Positions 51,861 through 62,359 of a stretch of DNA of 64,000 nt are shown in pieces. The DNA is from Hyphomicrobium sp. CS1BSMeth3. GTDB lineage: Bacteria; Pseudomonadota; Alphaproteobacteria; Rhizobiales; Hyphomicrobiaceae. Below the pieces are notes generated by a model, which had not been told where the DNA came from, did no database searches, and was given only the letters and a program-made list of their open reading frames with translations. A program made the position numbers and the translations under genes. Where the stretch lies: positions 124,001 through 188,000 of the forward strand of contig NZ_FPEI01000003.1 in NCBI RefSeq assembly GCF_900117415.1, written 5' to 3'. Position 1 is the first letter of the stretch. The number at the start of each line of letters is the position of its first letter.

Positions 51861-53396
51861 ATGAGCTTCACCGAAGTCCTCGGCTTTATCATGCTGTTCG
51901 GGATGGTCGCCGTCATCTTCATCGGCTTCCCGATCTCGTTCACGCTCCTGTTCCTCGCCATCATCTTCGGCGGCATCGGCCTCGGATGGGACCAGACCTT
52001 CAATCTGGCCTACCTGCAGATCTGGGGCACGATGAAGGACGAGATCTTTCCCGCCGTGCCGCTTTTCATCTTCATGGGCTACATGACCGAGCAGGCCGGG
52101 CTCATGGAGCGCTTGTTCGGCGCGCTGCGCAGCCTGCTCGCTACGCTGCGCGGCTCGCTCTACCTCGCCGTGATCCTGACCGCGACGATCTTCGCCATGG
52201 CGACGGGCATTGTCGGCGCCGCCGTGACCGTGCTCGGCATCATGGCCGGCCCGATGATGATCAAGGCGGGCTATGACGCGCGCCTGTCCGCCGGCGCCAT
52301 TGCAGCAGGCGGCACGCTCGGCATTCTCATCCCGCCGAGCGTCATGCTGGTCGTCATGGGCCCGACCATGGGCATACCGGTCAATCTGCTCTACTCGGCA
52401 GCATTCGGACCGGGCTTTCTGCTGGCCGCCCTCTACGTTGCCTATGCGCTGATCCGCAGCTTCCTCAATCCCAAGCTCGGTCCTGCCATGACCGACGACG
52501 AGAGGCAGGCGGCCTACCACGCGATGACGACGGAGGAGGTAGGAGCGCCGGTACGAGTCCTGGGCCTCGTGTGCCTGGTGGTGATCACGTATGTGATCCT
52601 CGATGTCGTGCTGAGCCAAGCGGGCATCCCGCGCCTTGCCTTCACGGTCGGCAGGCTCGACATCTCGATCATCGGGCTGGCGCTGGCATCGCTGAGTGCG
52701 CTTCCTTACAACCGCAATGCTTACTTCCGTGCCGTTGTCCTCGGCATCGCGCCGCTCAGTGCGCTCATCGGCTTCACGCTCGGCACCATCGTCGGAGGTC
52801 TCGCCACGCCCACCGAAGCCGCCTCCTGTGGTGCTTTCGGCGCAGCGCTGCTCGCACTCGTCTATGGCCGCCTCGATCTGAAGTCGGCCACCAATGCGGC
52901 GCGCGGCACGATGATCACATCGGCCATGGTGCTGTTCCTGGCTGTCGCGTCGACCGTCTTCGGCGCCATCTTCACGAAGCTCGGCACGGCGAACCTGATC
53001 ACCGACTCGCTGCTCGCCATTCCGCTCGGCGACTGGTGGAAGCTCGGGCTGATCATGTTCATCTTCTTCCTGCTCGGATGGCCCTTCGAGTGGCCGGTGA
53101 TCATCCTCGTGTTCCTGCCGATCGTGCTGCCGGTCGTCGAGAAGCTGCAGCTCGGCCTCAGCAAGCTCGACCTTCTGCTGTGGTTCGGCGCGCTCACCGC
53201 AGTGAACATGCAGACAGCGTTCCTGAGCCCGCCCGTCGCCATGTCGGCCTACTACCTGCGCAATGTCGTGCCGCAGTGGAGCCTGCTGACGATCTACCGA
53301 GGCATGATGGACTACATGGCCATTCAGGTTCTGGTCCTGATCCTCATGCTCATGTTCCCCGCCATCGCGCTCTGGCTGCCGCATCTCGTGCGATAG
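51861..53396 (+). CDS. TRAP transporter large permease (DctM family), long form
   Basis: At 511 residues it is longer than the usual 430, with an extra central loop of about 60-80 residues (KLGPAMTDDERQAAYHAMTTEEVGAP and following). Motifs include PLFIFMGYMTEQAGLM, FAMATGIVGAAVTVLGIMAGPMM, GGTLGILIPPSVMLVVMGP and LSPPVAMSAYYLRNVVPQW. Long forms often accompany TakP-like receptors for 2-oxo or hydroxy acids. It ends convergent with dctP (53460-54572), sharing a bidirectional terminator. Confidence 0.92.
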   Translation: MSFTEVLGFIMLFGMVAVIFIGFPISFTLLFLAIIFGGIGLGWDQTFNLAYLQIWGTMKDEIFPAVPLFIFMGYMTEQAGLMERLFGALRSLLATLRGSLYLAVILTATIFAMATGIVGAAVTVLGIMAGPMMIKAGYDARLSAGAIAAGGTLGILIPPSVMLVVMGPTMGIPVNLLYSAAFGPGFLLAALYVAYALIRSFLNPKLGPAMTDDERQAAYHAMTTEEVGAPVRVLGLVCLVVITYVILDVVLSQAGIPRLAFTVGRLDISIIGLALASLSALPYNRNAYFRAVVLGIAPLSALIGFTLGTIVGGLATPTEAASCGAFGAALLALVYGRLDLKSATNAARGTMITSAMVLFLAVASTVFGAIFTKLGTANLITDSLLAIPLGDWWKLGLIMFIFFLLGWPFEWPVIILVFLPIVLPVVEKLQLGLSKLDLLLWFGALTAVNMQTAFLSPPVAMSAYYLRNVVPQWSLLTIYRGMMDYMAIQVLVLILMLMFPAIALWLPHLVR

Positions 53397-53418
53397 GCCG
53401 GCGGCGCCCCAACAAAAA

Positions 53419-53440
53419 AAGGGCGGCTCAAGCCGCCCTT
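53419..53440. terminator. bidirectional rho-independent terminator
   Basis: AAGGGCGGCT (53419-53428) and AGCCGCCCTT (53431-53440) form a near-perfect hairpin. Seven A residues lie at 53414-53420 on the plus strand. Read from dctP on the minus strand, the hairpin is therefore followed by a T-run. It serves the convergent dctM and dctP genes. Confidence 0.85.
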
Positions 53441-53459
53441 CATTCTCTTGTGGGCTTGG

Positions 53460-54572
53460 TTACTGCTTCTTCGGCGGGAAGTAGTGATCGGCCTGGACGT
53501 TGTAGGGCGGGAACATGAAGCGCTTGGCCGGCACGACCTTCGCGGCATAGGCCCGCTGCGACTCGTAGACCTTCTTGAAGAACGGGTTCTTGGCTGCCTC
53601 CGCCGCGGCGAACTCATCCCACGTCTTCAGGAACGCCTGATTGATCTCGGGCGGGGCCGTCAGAAGATGCACGCCGTGCTTCGTGGTGAACTCGTCGATG
53701 GCATCCGCGTTCTGCTTCTGGAACTTCGCCCACCAGCGCAGGAACGTCTCCGAGTTTGCCGACTTGATGGCTTCCTGGTGATGCGGCGGCAGGCTGTCCC
53801 ACACGTCCTTGTTGATGGCGAACTCGGCAACGGAGGCGCTCTCGTGCATGCCGGGCGTGTAGTGGTACTTCCAAACCGTATGCAGGCCGAGACGCAGATC
53901 CTCGACGCCACCGACCCACTCCGCGCAATCGATCGTGCCACGCTCGGCGGCCGGCAGGATTTCACCGCCCGGCATGTTGACCACAGCCATGCCCATCTTG
54001 GCGTAGAGCTGCGAGACGATCCCCGTCTGACGGCACTTCATGCCCCTGAAGTCGGCGAGATCCTTGATGGGTCTCTTGAACCAGCCGAGCGCCTGCGGGC
54101 TCGGAGGGATGCTCGGGAAGGCCACCAGATTGAGCTTCAGCTCCTTCTGGTAGAACTCGTTCCACAGCTCGAGCCCGCCGCCCTCATAAACCCAGCCGAT
54201 GAAGTCGATGGCATCCATCCCGAAGATACCCGCCGGCGTATTCGAGAACAGCGTCGCCGTCGGGCTCTTGCCGTACCACCAATAGGAAATGCCGTAGGCG
54301 CCATCGAGGACCTTCTTGGCCGCCCCGTCCAGGATCTCGAACGGCGGCACCACCGCGCCACCTGCGAGCGCATCGATCTTGAGCTGGCCGCCGGTGATCT
54401 TGTCGACGCGTTCTGCGAGGAACTTCAGTGCATCCTGCGTGGTGGAGGCAGGCGGCACGGCTGTCTGCACTTTAAGAACTCGCGGCTGCTGGGCGAGCGC
54501 CGGGGTGGCAACCGCCAAAGCCGTCGATAGGGCCGCAGCCACCGCCGCGGTCACGAGAGAAGTATTTTTCAT
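53460..54572 (-). CDS. TRAP substrate-binding protein, TakP-like
   Basis: The 370-residue receptor starts with a signal peptide (MKNTSLVTAAVAAALSTALAVATPALA). Its mature part carries PPFEILDGAAKKVLDGAYGISYWWYG, the ligand-contacting FRGMKCRQTGIVSQLYAKMG and PGGEILPAAERGTIDCAEWVGGVEDL, matching receptors for 2-oxo or related acids. GGAGG precedes the ATG by 8 bases. It is convergent with its presumed permeases, an unusual arrangement for TRAP systems, where receptor and permeases are normally co-directional. Confidence 0.9.
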   Translation of the reverse strand: MKNTSLVTAAVAAALSTALAVATPALAQQPRVLKVQTAVPPASTTQDALKFLAERVDKITGGQLKIDALAGGAVVPPFEILDGAAKKVLDGAYGISYWWYGKSPTATLFSNTPAGIFGMDAIDFIGWVYEGGGLELWNEFYQKELKLNLVAFPSIPPSPQALGWFKRPIKDLADFRGMKCRQTGIVSQLYAKMGMAVVNMPGGEILPAAERGTIDCAEWVGGVEDLRLGLHTVWKYHYTPGMHESASVAEFAINKDVWDSLPPHHQEAIKSANSETFLRWWAKFQKQNADAIDEFTTKHGVHLLTAPPEINQAFLKTWDEFAAAEAAKNPFFKKVYESQRAYAAKVVPAKRFMFPPYNVQADHYFPPKKQ

Positions 54573-54679
54573 TATGCTATTCCTCCCTTGAGCAAAACAT
54601 CGGTGGTTTACGGAAGCCACCGACCATTCAAAACTAGCGCTGCGGGGAAGCCTCCACCAGTCTCGTGCGATCCAATTTA

Positions 54680-54726
54680 TTGCAGCAATTGCAGTGTCCG
54701 CGCGCATTTCGGCGCTGCAATATTGC
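54680..54726. promoter_or_regulatory. putative operator cluster between dctP and aldolase genes
   Basis: TTGCAGCAATTGCAG (54680-54694) contains two direct TTGCAG copies. GCAATATTGC (54717-54726) is a perfect palindrome. Both lie in the 268-base divergent promoter region. No regulator gene for them is adjacent. Confidence 0.4.
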
Positions 54727-54840
54727 GAAGTGCGAATGCGAACGGTCCCGCTATGGGCAACGCGCGCAGGTGAACTAGGATGTCCTTGCGAAGGGCACGC
54801 AGCAGGTTGAAGCTCTGCGCAGAGCAATTGGAGGCGCGCG

Positions 54841-55629
54841 ATGAGCAGCACGTATGACCTGAAATTCCCGTCCATTCGGTCGTCGGTATCCGAGGCCGAA
54901 TGGGAAGCGCGCGTCAACCTCGCCGCCTGCTTCCGCCTTACCGACCACTACGGCATGTCGGACATGATCTATACCCACATCACCGCCCGCGCGCCGGACA
55001 ACCCGAACCACTTCCTGCTCAACCTGCATGGCCTGCTCTTCGAGGAGATGACGGCATCGTCGTTCATGCGCGTCGATCTCGATGGCAACATCCTCATCAA
55101 ACCCGAGCTCGATCACGGCTATGGCTTGCACATGGCCGCCTTCGTGATCCACAGCGCCATCTATCGCGCACGCCCCGATGTCATGGCGATCATGCACACC
55201 CACACGATCGCGGGGATGGCCGTGTCCTCGCTCAAGTGCGGGCTGCTGCCGCTCACCCAGACCTCGCATCGCTTCTATCCGCGCGTCGCCTATCACGACT
55301 TCACCGGACCGGAGCGCGATCCCGCCGAGCGCGAGAAGCTCGCCGCGCACCTCGGCAAGAGCGACATCATGATCCTGCGGAACCACGGCCTGCTGACGGT
55401 CGGCCCGAGCATTCCGGAGACCTTCAATCGGATGTACGGGCTCGAGCGCTCGTGCCAGGCGCAGCTCGCAGCACTCGCGTGCAATACCGAGCTCAACACG
55501 CTCGCGGCCGCGGTCGTCGAGAAATCGACGGCGATGTACGCACCAGGCGCTGTCCGCCCCTATGGCCTGCTCGAATGGCCTGCTCTGCTGCGGCTCCTCG
55601 ACCGCAAGGATCCGTCCTATCGGGATTGA
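54841..55629 (+). CDS. class II aldolase/adducin-domain protein
   Basis: The 262-residue protein has the class II aldolase fold with the zinc-binding HTHT (VMAIMHTHTIAGMAV), a further His in LLPLTQTSHRF and LRNHGLLTVG. Relatives cleave or decarboxylate sugar phosphates and hydroxy acids. It is divergent from the TRAP receptor with a shared regulatory gap and may process the imported acid. The last 13 bases overlap the convergent lipocalin-like gene. Confidence 0.88.
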   Translation: MSSTYDLKFPSIRSSVSEAEWEARVNLAACFRLTDHYGMSDMIYTHITARAPDNPNHFLLNLHGLLFEEMTASSFMRVDLDGNILIKPELDHGYGLHMAAFVIHSAIYRARPDVMAIMHTHTIAGMAVSSLKCGLLPLTQTSHRFYPRVAYHDFTGPERDPAEREKLAAHLGKSDIMILRNHGLLTVGPSIPETFNRMYGLERSCQAQLAALACNTELNTLAAAVVEKSTAMYAPGAVRPYGLLEWPALLRLLDRKDPSYRD

Positions 55630-56042
55630 GCGCGCCGCCAGACGATACGCTGCGTGCGCGCTGCGCCCGGAGCGAAATCAGGCCCCGAAAGCGTCAGCCG
55701 ATCACCCTCGAGCTGAATGTACCGCGTGCTCCTGATGCCGATCAGGGCTGGGTTCGTCGCGATCTCGATCGAATGAAAGACCGTGCCGTCACGGACCTCG
55801 TAGCGGCCCGCATAGGCGAAGGTCTCGGCATAGGCGGCCGCCTTCGCAGCCTCGGAAGATGGCGCCGTGGCCGGACGACCGGCCTTCATGAGCGTCGCCG
55901 CGACGTGACCGTCCTCGGTGTACATGATGAGCCCTTGCGCATCCTGCCCGAGAGGAAACTCCGGCGGACGACCGTCCTCATAGACAAGCGACCAGCTCTC
56001 GAGGCGCCACGCACCGATGAGAACCTTCGCAGTGGCCGTCAT
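55617..56042 (-). CDS. lipocalin-like domain protein
   Basis: The 141-residue product starts MTATAKVLIGAWRLESWSLVYEDGRPPEFPLG, the opening typical of the lipocalin-like (PF13924-type) family. It continues with GLIMYTEDGHVAATLMKAGRP and AYAGRYEVRDGTVFHSIEI. Such proteins form small beta-barrels of unknown ligand. A GGAGAGGG lies upstream of the ATG at 56042; the longer frame to 56072 lacks this support. The SDR gene diverges from it. Confidence 0.82.
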   Translation of the reverse strand: MTATAKVLIGAWRLESWSLVYEDGRPPEFPLGQDAQGLIMYTEDGHVAATLMKAGRPATAPSSEAAKAAAYAETFAYAGRYEVRDGTVFHSIEIATNPALIGIRSTRYIQLEGDRLTLSGPDFAPGAARTQRIVWRRAQSR

Positions 56043-56191
56043 TGTGTCCCTCTCCACTAAGCATTCCCGCACCGATTGATGGGCACATCCTCGCGAACTG
56101 TGCCTTGCATCGGGCCGTGGTCAAGCCTCACATTGGCACCCGGAAACAGAAACGCGGCGCGATACCTGCGACCGCAAAAGGGAGAACGGCC

Positions 56192-56944
56192 ATGGAGCTT
56201 CGGGGCACGGTAGCGCTGGTGACGGGCGGCAATGGCGGGCTCGGGCAGCGCATCTGTCACGCACTGGCCAGGGAAGGCGTGCACATCGCGGTCATGTACG
56301 CCAAGAGCCGCGATCAAGCCGAGAGCGTCGCGCGCGAGCTTGCTTCGAGCTACCAGATCAACGCAGCGGCCTTCGCCTGCGACATTGCTGATGGTGCAGC
56401 CGTCGATCGTCTCGTCGGTGACGTGAAGGCGCACTTCGGTCGCCTCGACATTCTTGTCAACGACGCGGCCTACAACATCGCGATCCCTTTCCCGGACCTC
56501 GACGGCCTCACACAGGAGGTATGGGACAAGATCATGGCGGTGAACCTCACCGGCCCCATGCGTCTTATGAAGGCCGTGGCGCCGATAATGAAAGCGCAGG
56601 GGCGCGGACGCATTGTAAACATCGCTTCGGTCGCGGGGCTCGGCCCCACGGGATCCTCGATCGCCTACGCGGTCTCGAAAGCAGGGCTGATCCATCTCAC
56701 GCGCTGCATGGCCGTTGCCATGGCGCCGGAGACGATCGTCAATTGCATTGCTCCCGGCCTTCTCGAAGGCACGCGCGCAACTTCCAATCTCCGTGCCGAG
56801 CACATCGAGCGCTCGGCCGCAGCGTCACTGCTCAAGAAACCCGCCGACAAGGACGACTGCGCGGACATGGTCGTCACCATGTGCCGCACGGAGACGATGA
56901 CCGGCCAAACGATCGTCATCGATTCAGGCCGCGTCTTTCATTGA
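56192..56944 (+). CDS. short-chain dehydrogenase/reductase (classical SDR)
   Basis: The 250-residue oxidoreductase has the nucleotide-binding TGGNGGLG and NDAAYNIA. Its active-site set is Ser in NIASVAG, then YAVSK with Tyr and Lys. C-terminal NCIAPGLLEGTRA and TGQTIVIDSGRVFH complete the family pattern. NAD(P)-dependent reduction of a keto acid or sugar fits with the adjoining aldolase and transporters, but the substrate is not identifiable. The ATG at 56192 follows AGGGAG. Confidence 0.92.
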   Translation: MELRGTVALVTGGNGGLGQRICHALAREGVHIAVMYAKSRDQAESVARELASSYQINAAAFACDIADGAAVDRLVGDVKAHFGRLDILVNDAAYNIAIPFPDLDGLTQEVWDKIMAVNLTGPMRLMKAVAPIMKAQGRGRIVNIASVAGLGPTGSSIAYAVSKAGLIHLTRCMAVAMAPETIVNCIAPGLLEGTRATSNLRAEHIERSAAASLLKKPADKDDCADMVVTMCRTETMTGQTIVIDSGRVFH

Positions 56945-57237
56945 TGCGCGCCAAATGCGAGGGGCCGCAGAAAGTCCGCGGACGGCGTCACGCATTCCAA
57001 GCGCGGAACATACTCGAGCCATCCCCGCAGACGGATCTGCATCTCCTTGAGTTGTCTGACAGATCGACCTTCAATCTGCGCAGGCCGGCCAGCGGCCTGC
57101 GGCACTTCCATTCGTTGAAGAACCCTGTTAAGAGCACTTTACTGCCGCCGTGGGCTTCAAGCGACCGATCGCTCCCCTAGCGACCAGTTTCAAATAATAA
57201 AATGGGCCCGCAAAGCGGCCCTGCCCGTGGAGGAAAC

Positions 57238-58290
<1,053 letters not shown>

Positions 58291-58341
58291 AAGCCAATAA
58301 AAACAAGAAGCACGTCTTCAACCACTAGGGAAGGAAGCATT

Positions 58342-59676
58342 ATGGCACTGATCACCAGACGCACAGCCCTGCAACTCGGCGCGAGCGCCGCAGCGCTCGG
58401 CGTCACAGGCGGTTTCGCCTTGGCCCAGTCCAACATCAAGACGGCGGACGCGACACCGCCGAAGCTGGATATCGAGAAGGGCGCATCCCTGCGCGTGCTC
58501 CGCCCGGCCCGCTTCGTGCCGCCGGATGAGGAGATCTTCCGCGCGAACTGCGCCAGGTTCACCAAGGAGACGGGCGTCGAGGTCCGCGTCGACTTCGTCG
58601 GCTGGGAGGACATCACGCAGCAGACGGCCGTCACGGCCAACACGGGCGCCGGCCCGGACATCATCCTCGGCTTCAACGAGGCGCCGCACATCTACACCGA
58701 CAAGCTCGTCGAGCTCTCGGATGTCGCCGAGTACATCGGCAAGAAGTACGGCGGATGGCTGCCGCTCGCGCAGAAGTACGGCAAGAAGCACGGCACGAAC
58801 AACTGGATCGGCCTGCCGTTCGGCGCCTCGGGCGGCCCGCTCGTGTGGCGCAAGTCGGCGGTGAATGCCGCGGGCTACGATGCGCCGCCGGATGATCTCG
58901 ACAAGTATCTCGACCTCTGCCGCAAGCTGCACGCCGCCGGCAAGCCCCCGGGCTTCGCGCTCGGCAACGCAGTCGGCGACGGCAACGGCTTCGCCAACTG
59001 GCTGGTCTGGTCGCACGGCGGCTTCCTCGTCGACGAGGACAACAAGGTCGCGATCAACCGCAAGGAGACGGTCGAGGCGCTCAAGTATCTCCAGGAGCTC
59101 TACAAGACCTTCATTCCCGGCACGATCGCCTGGAACGACATCAGCAACAACCGCGCCTATGCCGCCAATGAAATCTGGCTGACGGCGAACGGTGTGTCGA
59201 TGTACTTCGCGCTGAAGCGCGATGAGAAGCTCCGCCCGATCGCCGACGACACGCAGCACAGCCTGCTGCCGAAGGGCAAGCTGAACGTCTCGCCGATGGC
59301 GGGCCTCACGCTGAACGCGATGGTCTTCAAGCACAGCAAGGCCCAGAACGCGGCAAAGTCGCTGCTGTCGTTCCTGCTCGAGAAGGACCAGTACGATCCG
59401 TGGCTGCAGGCCAACCTCGGCTACTGGTCGCAGCCGCTCGAGAACTATTCGACGAGCGCAGTGTGGGAAAGCGATCCCAAGGTCTCGCTGTTCAAGAACA
59501 CGATGCGGAGCAATTTCTGGATCGGCTACAAGGGCCCGATCAGCCAGGCCTCCGCCGCGGCCAACGCCGACTACATCATGGTGCAGATGTGCGCCGCCGT
59601 CGCCTCGGGCCAGTCTACGCCCGAAGCCGCGGCCGCCGAAGCGGAGCGCCGCGCGCGCCGCTTCTTCCGCAGCTAG
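58342..59676 (+). CDS. extracellular solute-binding protein family 1 (ABC transporter)
   Basis: The 444-residue binding protein has a twin-arginine-type signal (MALITRRTALQLGASAAALG). The family 1 fold is seen in VRVDFVGWEDITQQTAVTANTGAGPDIILGFNEAPHIY, IGLPFGASGGPLVWRKSAVNAAGY and VSPMAGLTLNAMVFKHSKAQNAAKSLLSFLL. It would deliver a carbohydrate or related compound to the two downstream permeases. Confidence 0.92.
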   Translation: MALITRRTALQLGASAAALGVTGGFALAQSNIKTADATPPKLDIEKGASLRVLRPARFVPPDEEIFRANCARFTKETGVEVRVDFVGWEDITQQTAVTANTGAGPDIILGFNEAPHIYTDKLVELSDVAEYIGKKYGGWLPLAQKYGKKHGTNNWIGLPFGASGGPLVWRKSAVNAAGYDAPPDDLDKYLDLCRKLHAAGKPPGFALGNAVGDGNGFANWLVWSHGGFLVDEDNKVAINRKETVEALKYLQELYKTFIPGTIAWNDISNNRAYAANEIWLTANGVSMYFALKRDEKLRPIADDTQHSLLPKGKLNVSPMAGLTLNAMVFKHSKAQNAAKSLLSFLLEKDQYDPWLQANLGYWSQPLENYSTSAVWESDPKVSLFKNTMRSNFWIGYKGPISQASAAANADYIMVQMCAAVASGQSTPEAAAAEAERRARRFFRS

Positions 59677-59738
59677 ACTGAACGGTACGGCGGCGTTCCT
59701 CGCGAGCGCCGCCGTCACCTCGCAGGATAATTTGCGCC

Positions 59739-60692
59739 ATGACCGACGCCTCGCTCTCCACCTGGGTGCATCGCCGCGCCGAACCTTCCTGGCTTGGCCG
59801 CCTGTTCGACTCGAAACCATTCCTGGTGGTGGTCTGCCTGTTCCCGGCGGTCGGTCTGTTGATGACCTTCCTGACCTATCCGCTGGCCCTCGGCATCTAC
59901 CTCGCATTCACCGACACCACGATCGGCCGGGCCGGCATCTGGGTCGGCGTCGAGAACTTCACGTACCTCTTCCAGGACCCGATCTTCTGGGGCGCGGTCT
60001 TCTACAGCGTGTTCTACACGGGCATCGCAACGATCGGGAAATTCGGCCTCGGATTGTGGCTCGCGCTGCTGCTGAACAATCACCTGCCGTTCAAGAGCTT
60101 CCTGCGCGCGATCATTCTGCTGCCGTGGATCGTGCCGACCGTGCTCACGGCCATCGCCTTCTGGTGGATCTATGATCCGCAGTTCTCGATCATCTCGCAT
60201 CTGCTGATCAAGTCGGGCCTGCGCGAGACGAACGTCGACTTCATCAACACGGCCTGGCCGGCACGCTGGTCGCTGATCGCCGCCAATATCTGGCGCGGCA
60301 TTCCCTTCGTCGCCATCTCGCTGCTCGCAGGCCTGCAGACCATCTCGCCCTCGCTCTACGAGGCGGCGATGCTGGACGGCGCGACAGCCTGGCAACGCTT
60401 CAAGTACATCACTTTCCCGATGCTGCTGCCGATCCTCGCGATCGTCATGACCTTCAGCATCATCTTCACCTTCACCGACTTCCAGCTCGTCTATGCCATC
60501 ACGCGCGGCGGGCCGGTGAACTCGACGCACCTCCTAGCCACGCTCGCCTTCCAGCGCGCCATTCCGGGCGGCCAGCTCGGCGAAGGCTCGGCGATCGCCG
60601 TATCGATGATCCCGTTCCTCGTCTTTGCGACGCTGTTCAGCTACTTCGCCCTCGCGCGGCGCAAGTGGCAGCAGGGAGAGACCAATGACTGA
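59739..60692 (+). CDS. ABC transporter permease (MalF/UgpA-like)
   Basis: The 317-residue permease has six hydrophobic segments. The EAA loop is PSLYEAAMLDGATAWQRFKYITFPMLLPI, and IILLPWIVPTVLTAIAFWWIYDPQFS is also typical. It pairs with the following MalG-like permease, whose start it overlaps by 8 bases. Confidence 0.93.
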   Translation: MTDASLSTWVHRRAEPSWLGRLFDSKPFLVVVCLFPAVGLLMTFLTYPLALGIYLAFTDTTIGRAGIWVGVENFTYLFQDPIFWGAVFYSVFYTGIATIGKFGLGLWLALLLNNHLPFKSFLRAIILLPWIVPTVLTAIAFWWIYDPQFSIISHLLIKSGLRETNVDFINTAWPARWSLIAANIWRGIPFVAISLLAGLQTISPSLYEAAMLDGATAWQRFKYITFPMLLPILAIVMTFSIIFTFTDFQLVYAITRGGPVNSTHLLATLAFQRAIPGGQLGEGSAIAVSMIPFLVFATLFSYFALARRKWQQGETND

Positions 60693-61587
60693 CGCAGCCG
60701 CAACCGCAGAAAACAAGCCGGTCACTGCGCCCGAGAACGAGACCATGGCGTGGGACAGCCGCGCGCGCCGTATGGTCGTGCTGTGGCTCCCGCTCACCTG
60801 CTTCGTGATCATCCTGCTCTTCCCGTTCTACTGGATGACGGTCACGGCCTTCAAACCGGACGCCGAGCTCTACGACTTCAATAAGTACAACCCGCTCTGG
60901 ATCAGCTCGCCGACGCTCGACCACATCCATCACCTGCTCTTCAAGACGTCGTATCCGAGCTGGCTCTGGACCACGATGCTGGTGGCATTCGGGGCGACGT
61001 TCCTCTCGCTCTTCGCGAGCGCGCTCGCCGCCTATGCCATCCAGCGGCTGCGCTTCCAAGGAAGCCAGTACGTCGGCCTTGCGATCTACCTCGCCTACCT
61101 CGTCCCGCCGTCGATCCTGTTCATTCCACTTGCGACGATGGTGGTGCAGCTCGGGCTCTTCGATAGCCCGCTGGCGCTGATCCTCGTCTACCCGACGTTC
61201 CTCGTGCCCTTCTGCACGTGGCTGCTGATCGGCTATTTCAAATCCATCCCCTTCGAGCTCGAGGAATGCGCCCTCATCGATGGCGCAACCCGCCTCCAGA
61301 TCCTGCGCCAGATCACGCTGCCGCTCGCCGTGCCGGGCCTGATCTCGGCCGGCATCTTCTCCTTCACGCTCTCCTGGAACGAGTTCATCTACGCGCTCGC
61401 CTTCATCCAGAGCAGCGAGAACAAGACCGTGCCGGTCGCCATCCTGACGGAGCTGGTCACGGGCGACGTCTATCAGTGGGGTGCGCTCATGGCGGGATCG
61501 CTGCTCGGCTCGCTGCCGGTCGCGATCTTCTATTCCTTCTTCGTCGACTACTACGTCTCGTCGCTGACGGGCGCCGTGAAGGAATAG
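60685..61587 (+). CDS. ABC transporter permease (MalG/UgpE-like)
   Basis: The 300-residue permease has an N-terminal soluble part, six membrane segments, LFPFYWMTVTAFKPDAELYD and the EAA loop PFELEECALIDGATRLQILRQITLPLAVPGL. The ATG at 60685 follows AGGGAGAG. It ends the transporter operon; a terminator follows 39 bases later. Confidence 0.93.
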   Translation: MTDAAATAENKPVTAPENETMAWDSRARRMVVLWLPLTCFVIILLFPFYWMTVTAFKPDAELYDFNKYNPLWISSPTLDHIHHLLFKTSYPSWLWTTMLVAFGATFLSLFASALAAYAIQRLRFQGSQYVGLAIYLAYLVPPSILFIPLATMVVQLGLFDSPLALILVYPTFLVPFCTWLLIGYFKSIPFELEECALIDGATRLQILRQITLPLAVPGLISAGIFSFTLSWNEFIYALAFIQSSENKTVPVAILTELVTGDVYQWGALMAGSLLGSLPVAIFYSFFVDYYVSSLTGAVKE

Positions 61588-61626
61588 GGGCGGCCTGCGC
61601 CGTCACATCCTGCTGCAGGAAGAAAT

Positions 61627-61660
61627 TACGGCACCGGCTGCTTTCGCAACCGGTGCCGTA
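61627..61660. terminator. hairpin between convergent ABC permease and peroxiredoxin
   Basis: TACGGCACCGG (61627-61637) pairs perfectly with CCGGTGCCGTA (61650-61660) over a 12-base loop. There is no strong T-run, but the location between convergent genes suits a shared terminator. Confidence 0.6.
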
Positions 61661-61666
61661 TCTCAA

Positions 61667-61710
61667 TCAGCCTTTGCTCAGCGCTTATTCAGCGCTTGCT
61701 CAGCCCTGGG
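61667..61710. repeat. four 11-bp tandem repeats at the peroxiredoxin 3' end
   Basis: Four imperfect units (TCAGCCTTTGC, TCAGCGCTTAT, TCAGCGCTTGC, TCAGCCCTGGG) follow one another. The last contains the peroxiredoxin stop codon. This points to local slippage that duplicated the gene end; it may lengthen or shorten the 3' untranslated region. Confidence 0.6.
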
Positions 61711-62359
61711 GCTGCTTGGTCACGCGGATATAGGGCTTGGGCCGCGTGAAGCCGCCGAACTTCGCCTGTGCCTCCTCGTCGGAAACAGCCGGCGTGATGA
61801 TCACATCCTCGCCCGGCTTCCATTGCGCGGGCGTTGCGACCTTGTGCTTGGCCGTGAGCTGCAGGCTGTCGATGACGCGCAGGATCTCATCGAAGTTCCG
61901 GCCCGTCGTCATCGGATAGGTCAGCGAAAGCTTGATCTTCTTGTCTGGCCCGACGACGAACACCGATCGCACCGTCGCATTGTCCGCCGGCGTGCGGCCC
62001 TCGGAGCTGCTTCCGGCACTTGCCGGCAGCATTTCATAGAGCTTGGCGATCTTCAGCTCGGGATCGCCGATCAGGGGGTAGTCCACGGCGTGGCCGGTGA
62101 CGTCCTTGATGTCCTGCTTCCAACGCTGGTGGCTCTCGACGGGATCGACCGAGATGCCGATGATCTTCGTATTGCGCTTTGCGAAGTCTCCGGCGAGGCC
62201 GGCCATGTAACCGAGCTCGGTCGTGCAGACGGGTGTGAAGTCCTTGGGATGGGAGAAGAGCACGGCCCAGCCGTCTCCAATCCATTCGTGGAAATTGATC
62301 GGACCGGCTGTGGTGTCCGCGGAGAAGTCTGGGGCTTCGTCATTGATACGCAGTGCCAT
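61700..62359 (-). CDS. 1-Cys peroxiredoxin (Prx6/AhpC-TSA family)
   Basis: The 219-residue protein has the peroxidatic Cys45 in FSHPKDFTPVCTTELGYM. The long C-terminal part DPELKIAKLYEMLPASAG, VVGPDKKIKLSLTYPMTTGRNFDEILRVIDSLQ and TPAQWKPGEDVII is typical of the Prx6 group. It reduces hydrogen and lipid peroxides. The ATG at 62359 has GAGG at normal spacing; an upstream ATG at 62374 is less well placed. Confidence 0.95.
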   Translation of the reverse strand: MALRINDEAPDFSADTTAGPINFHEWIGDGWAVLFSHPKDFTPVCTTELGYMAGLAGDFAKRNTKIIGISVDPVESHQRWKQDIKDVTGHAVDYPLIGDPELKIAKLYEMLPASAGSSSEGRTPADNATVRSVFVVGPDKKIKLSLTYPMTTGRNFDEILRVIDSLQLTAKHKVATPAQWKPGEDVIITPAVSDEEAQAKFGGFTRPKPYIRVTKQPQG

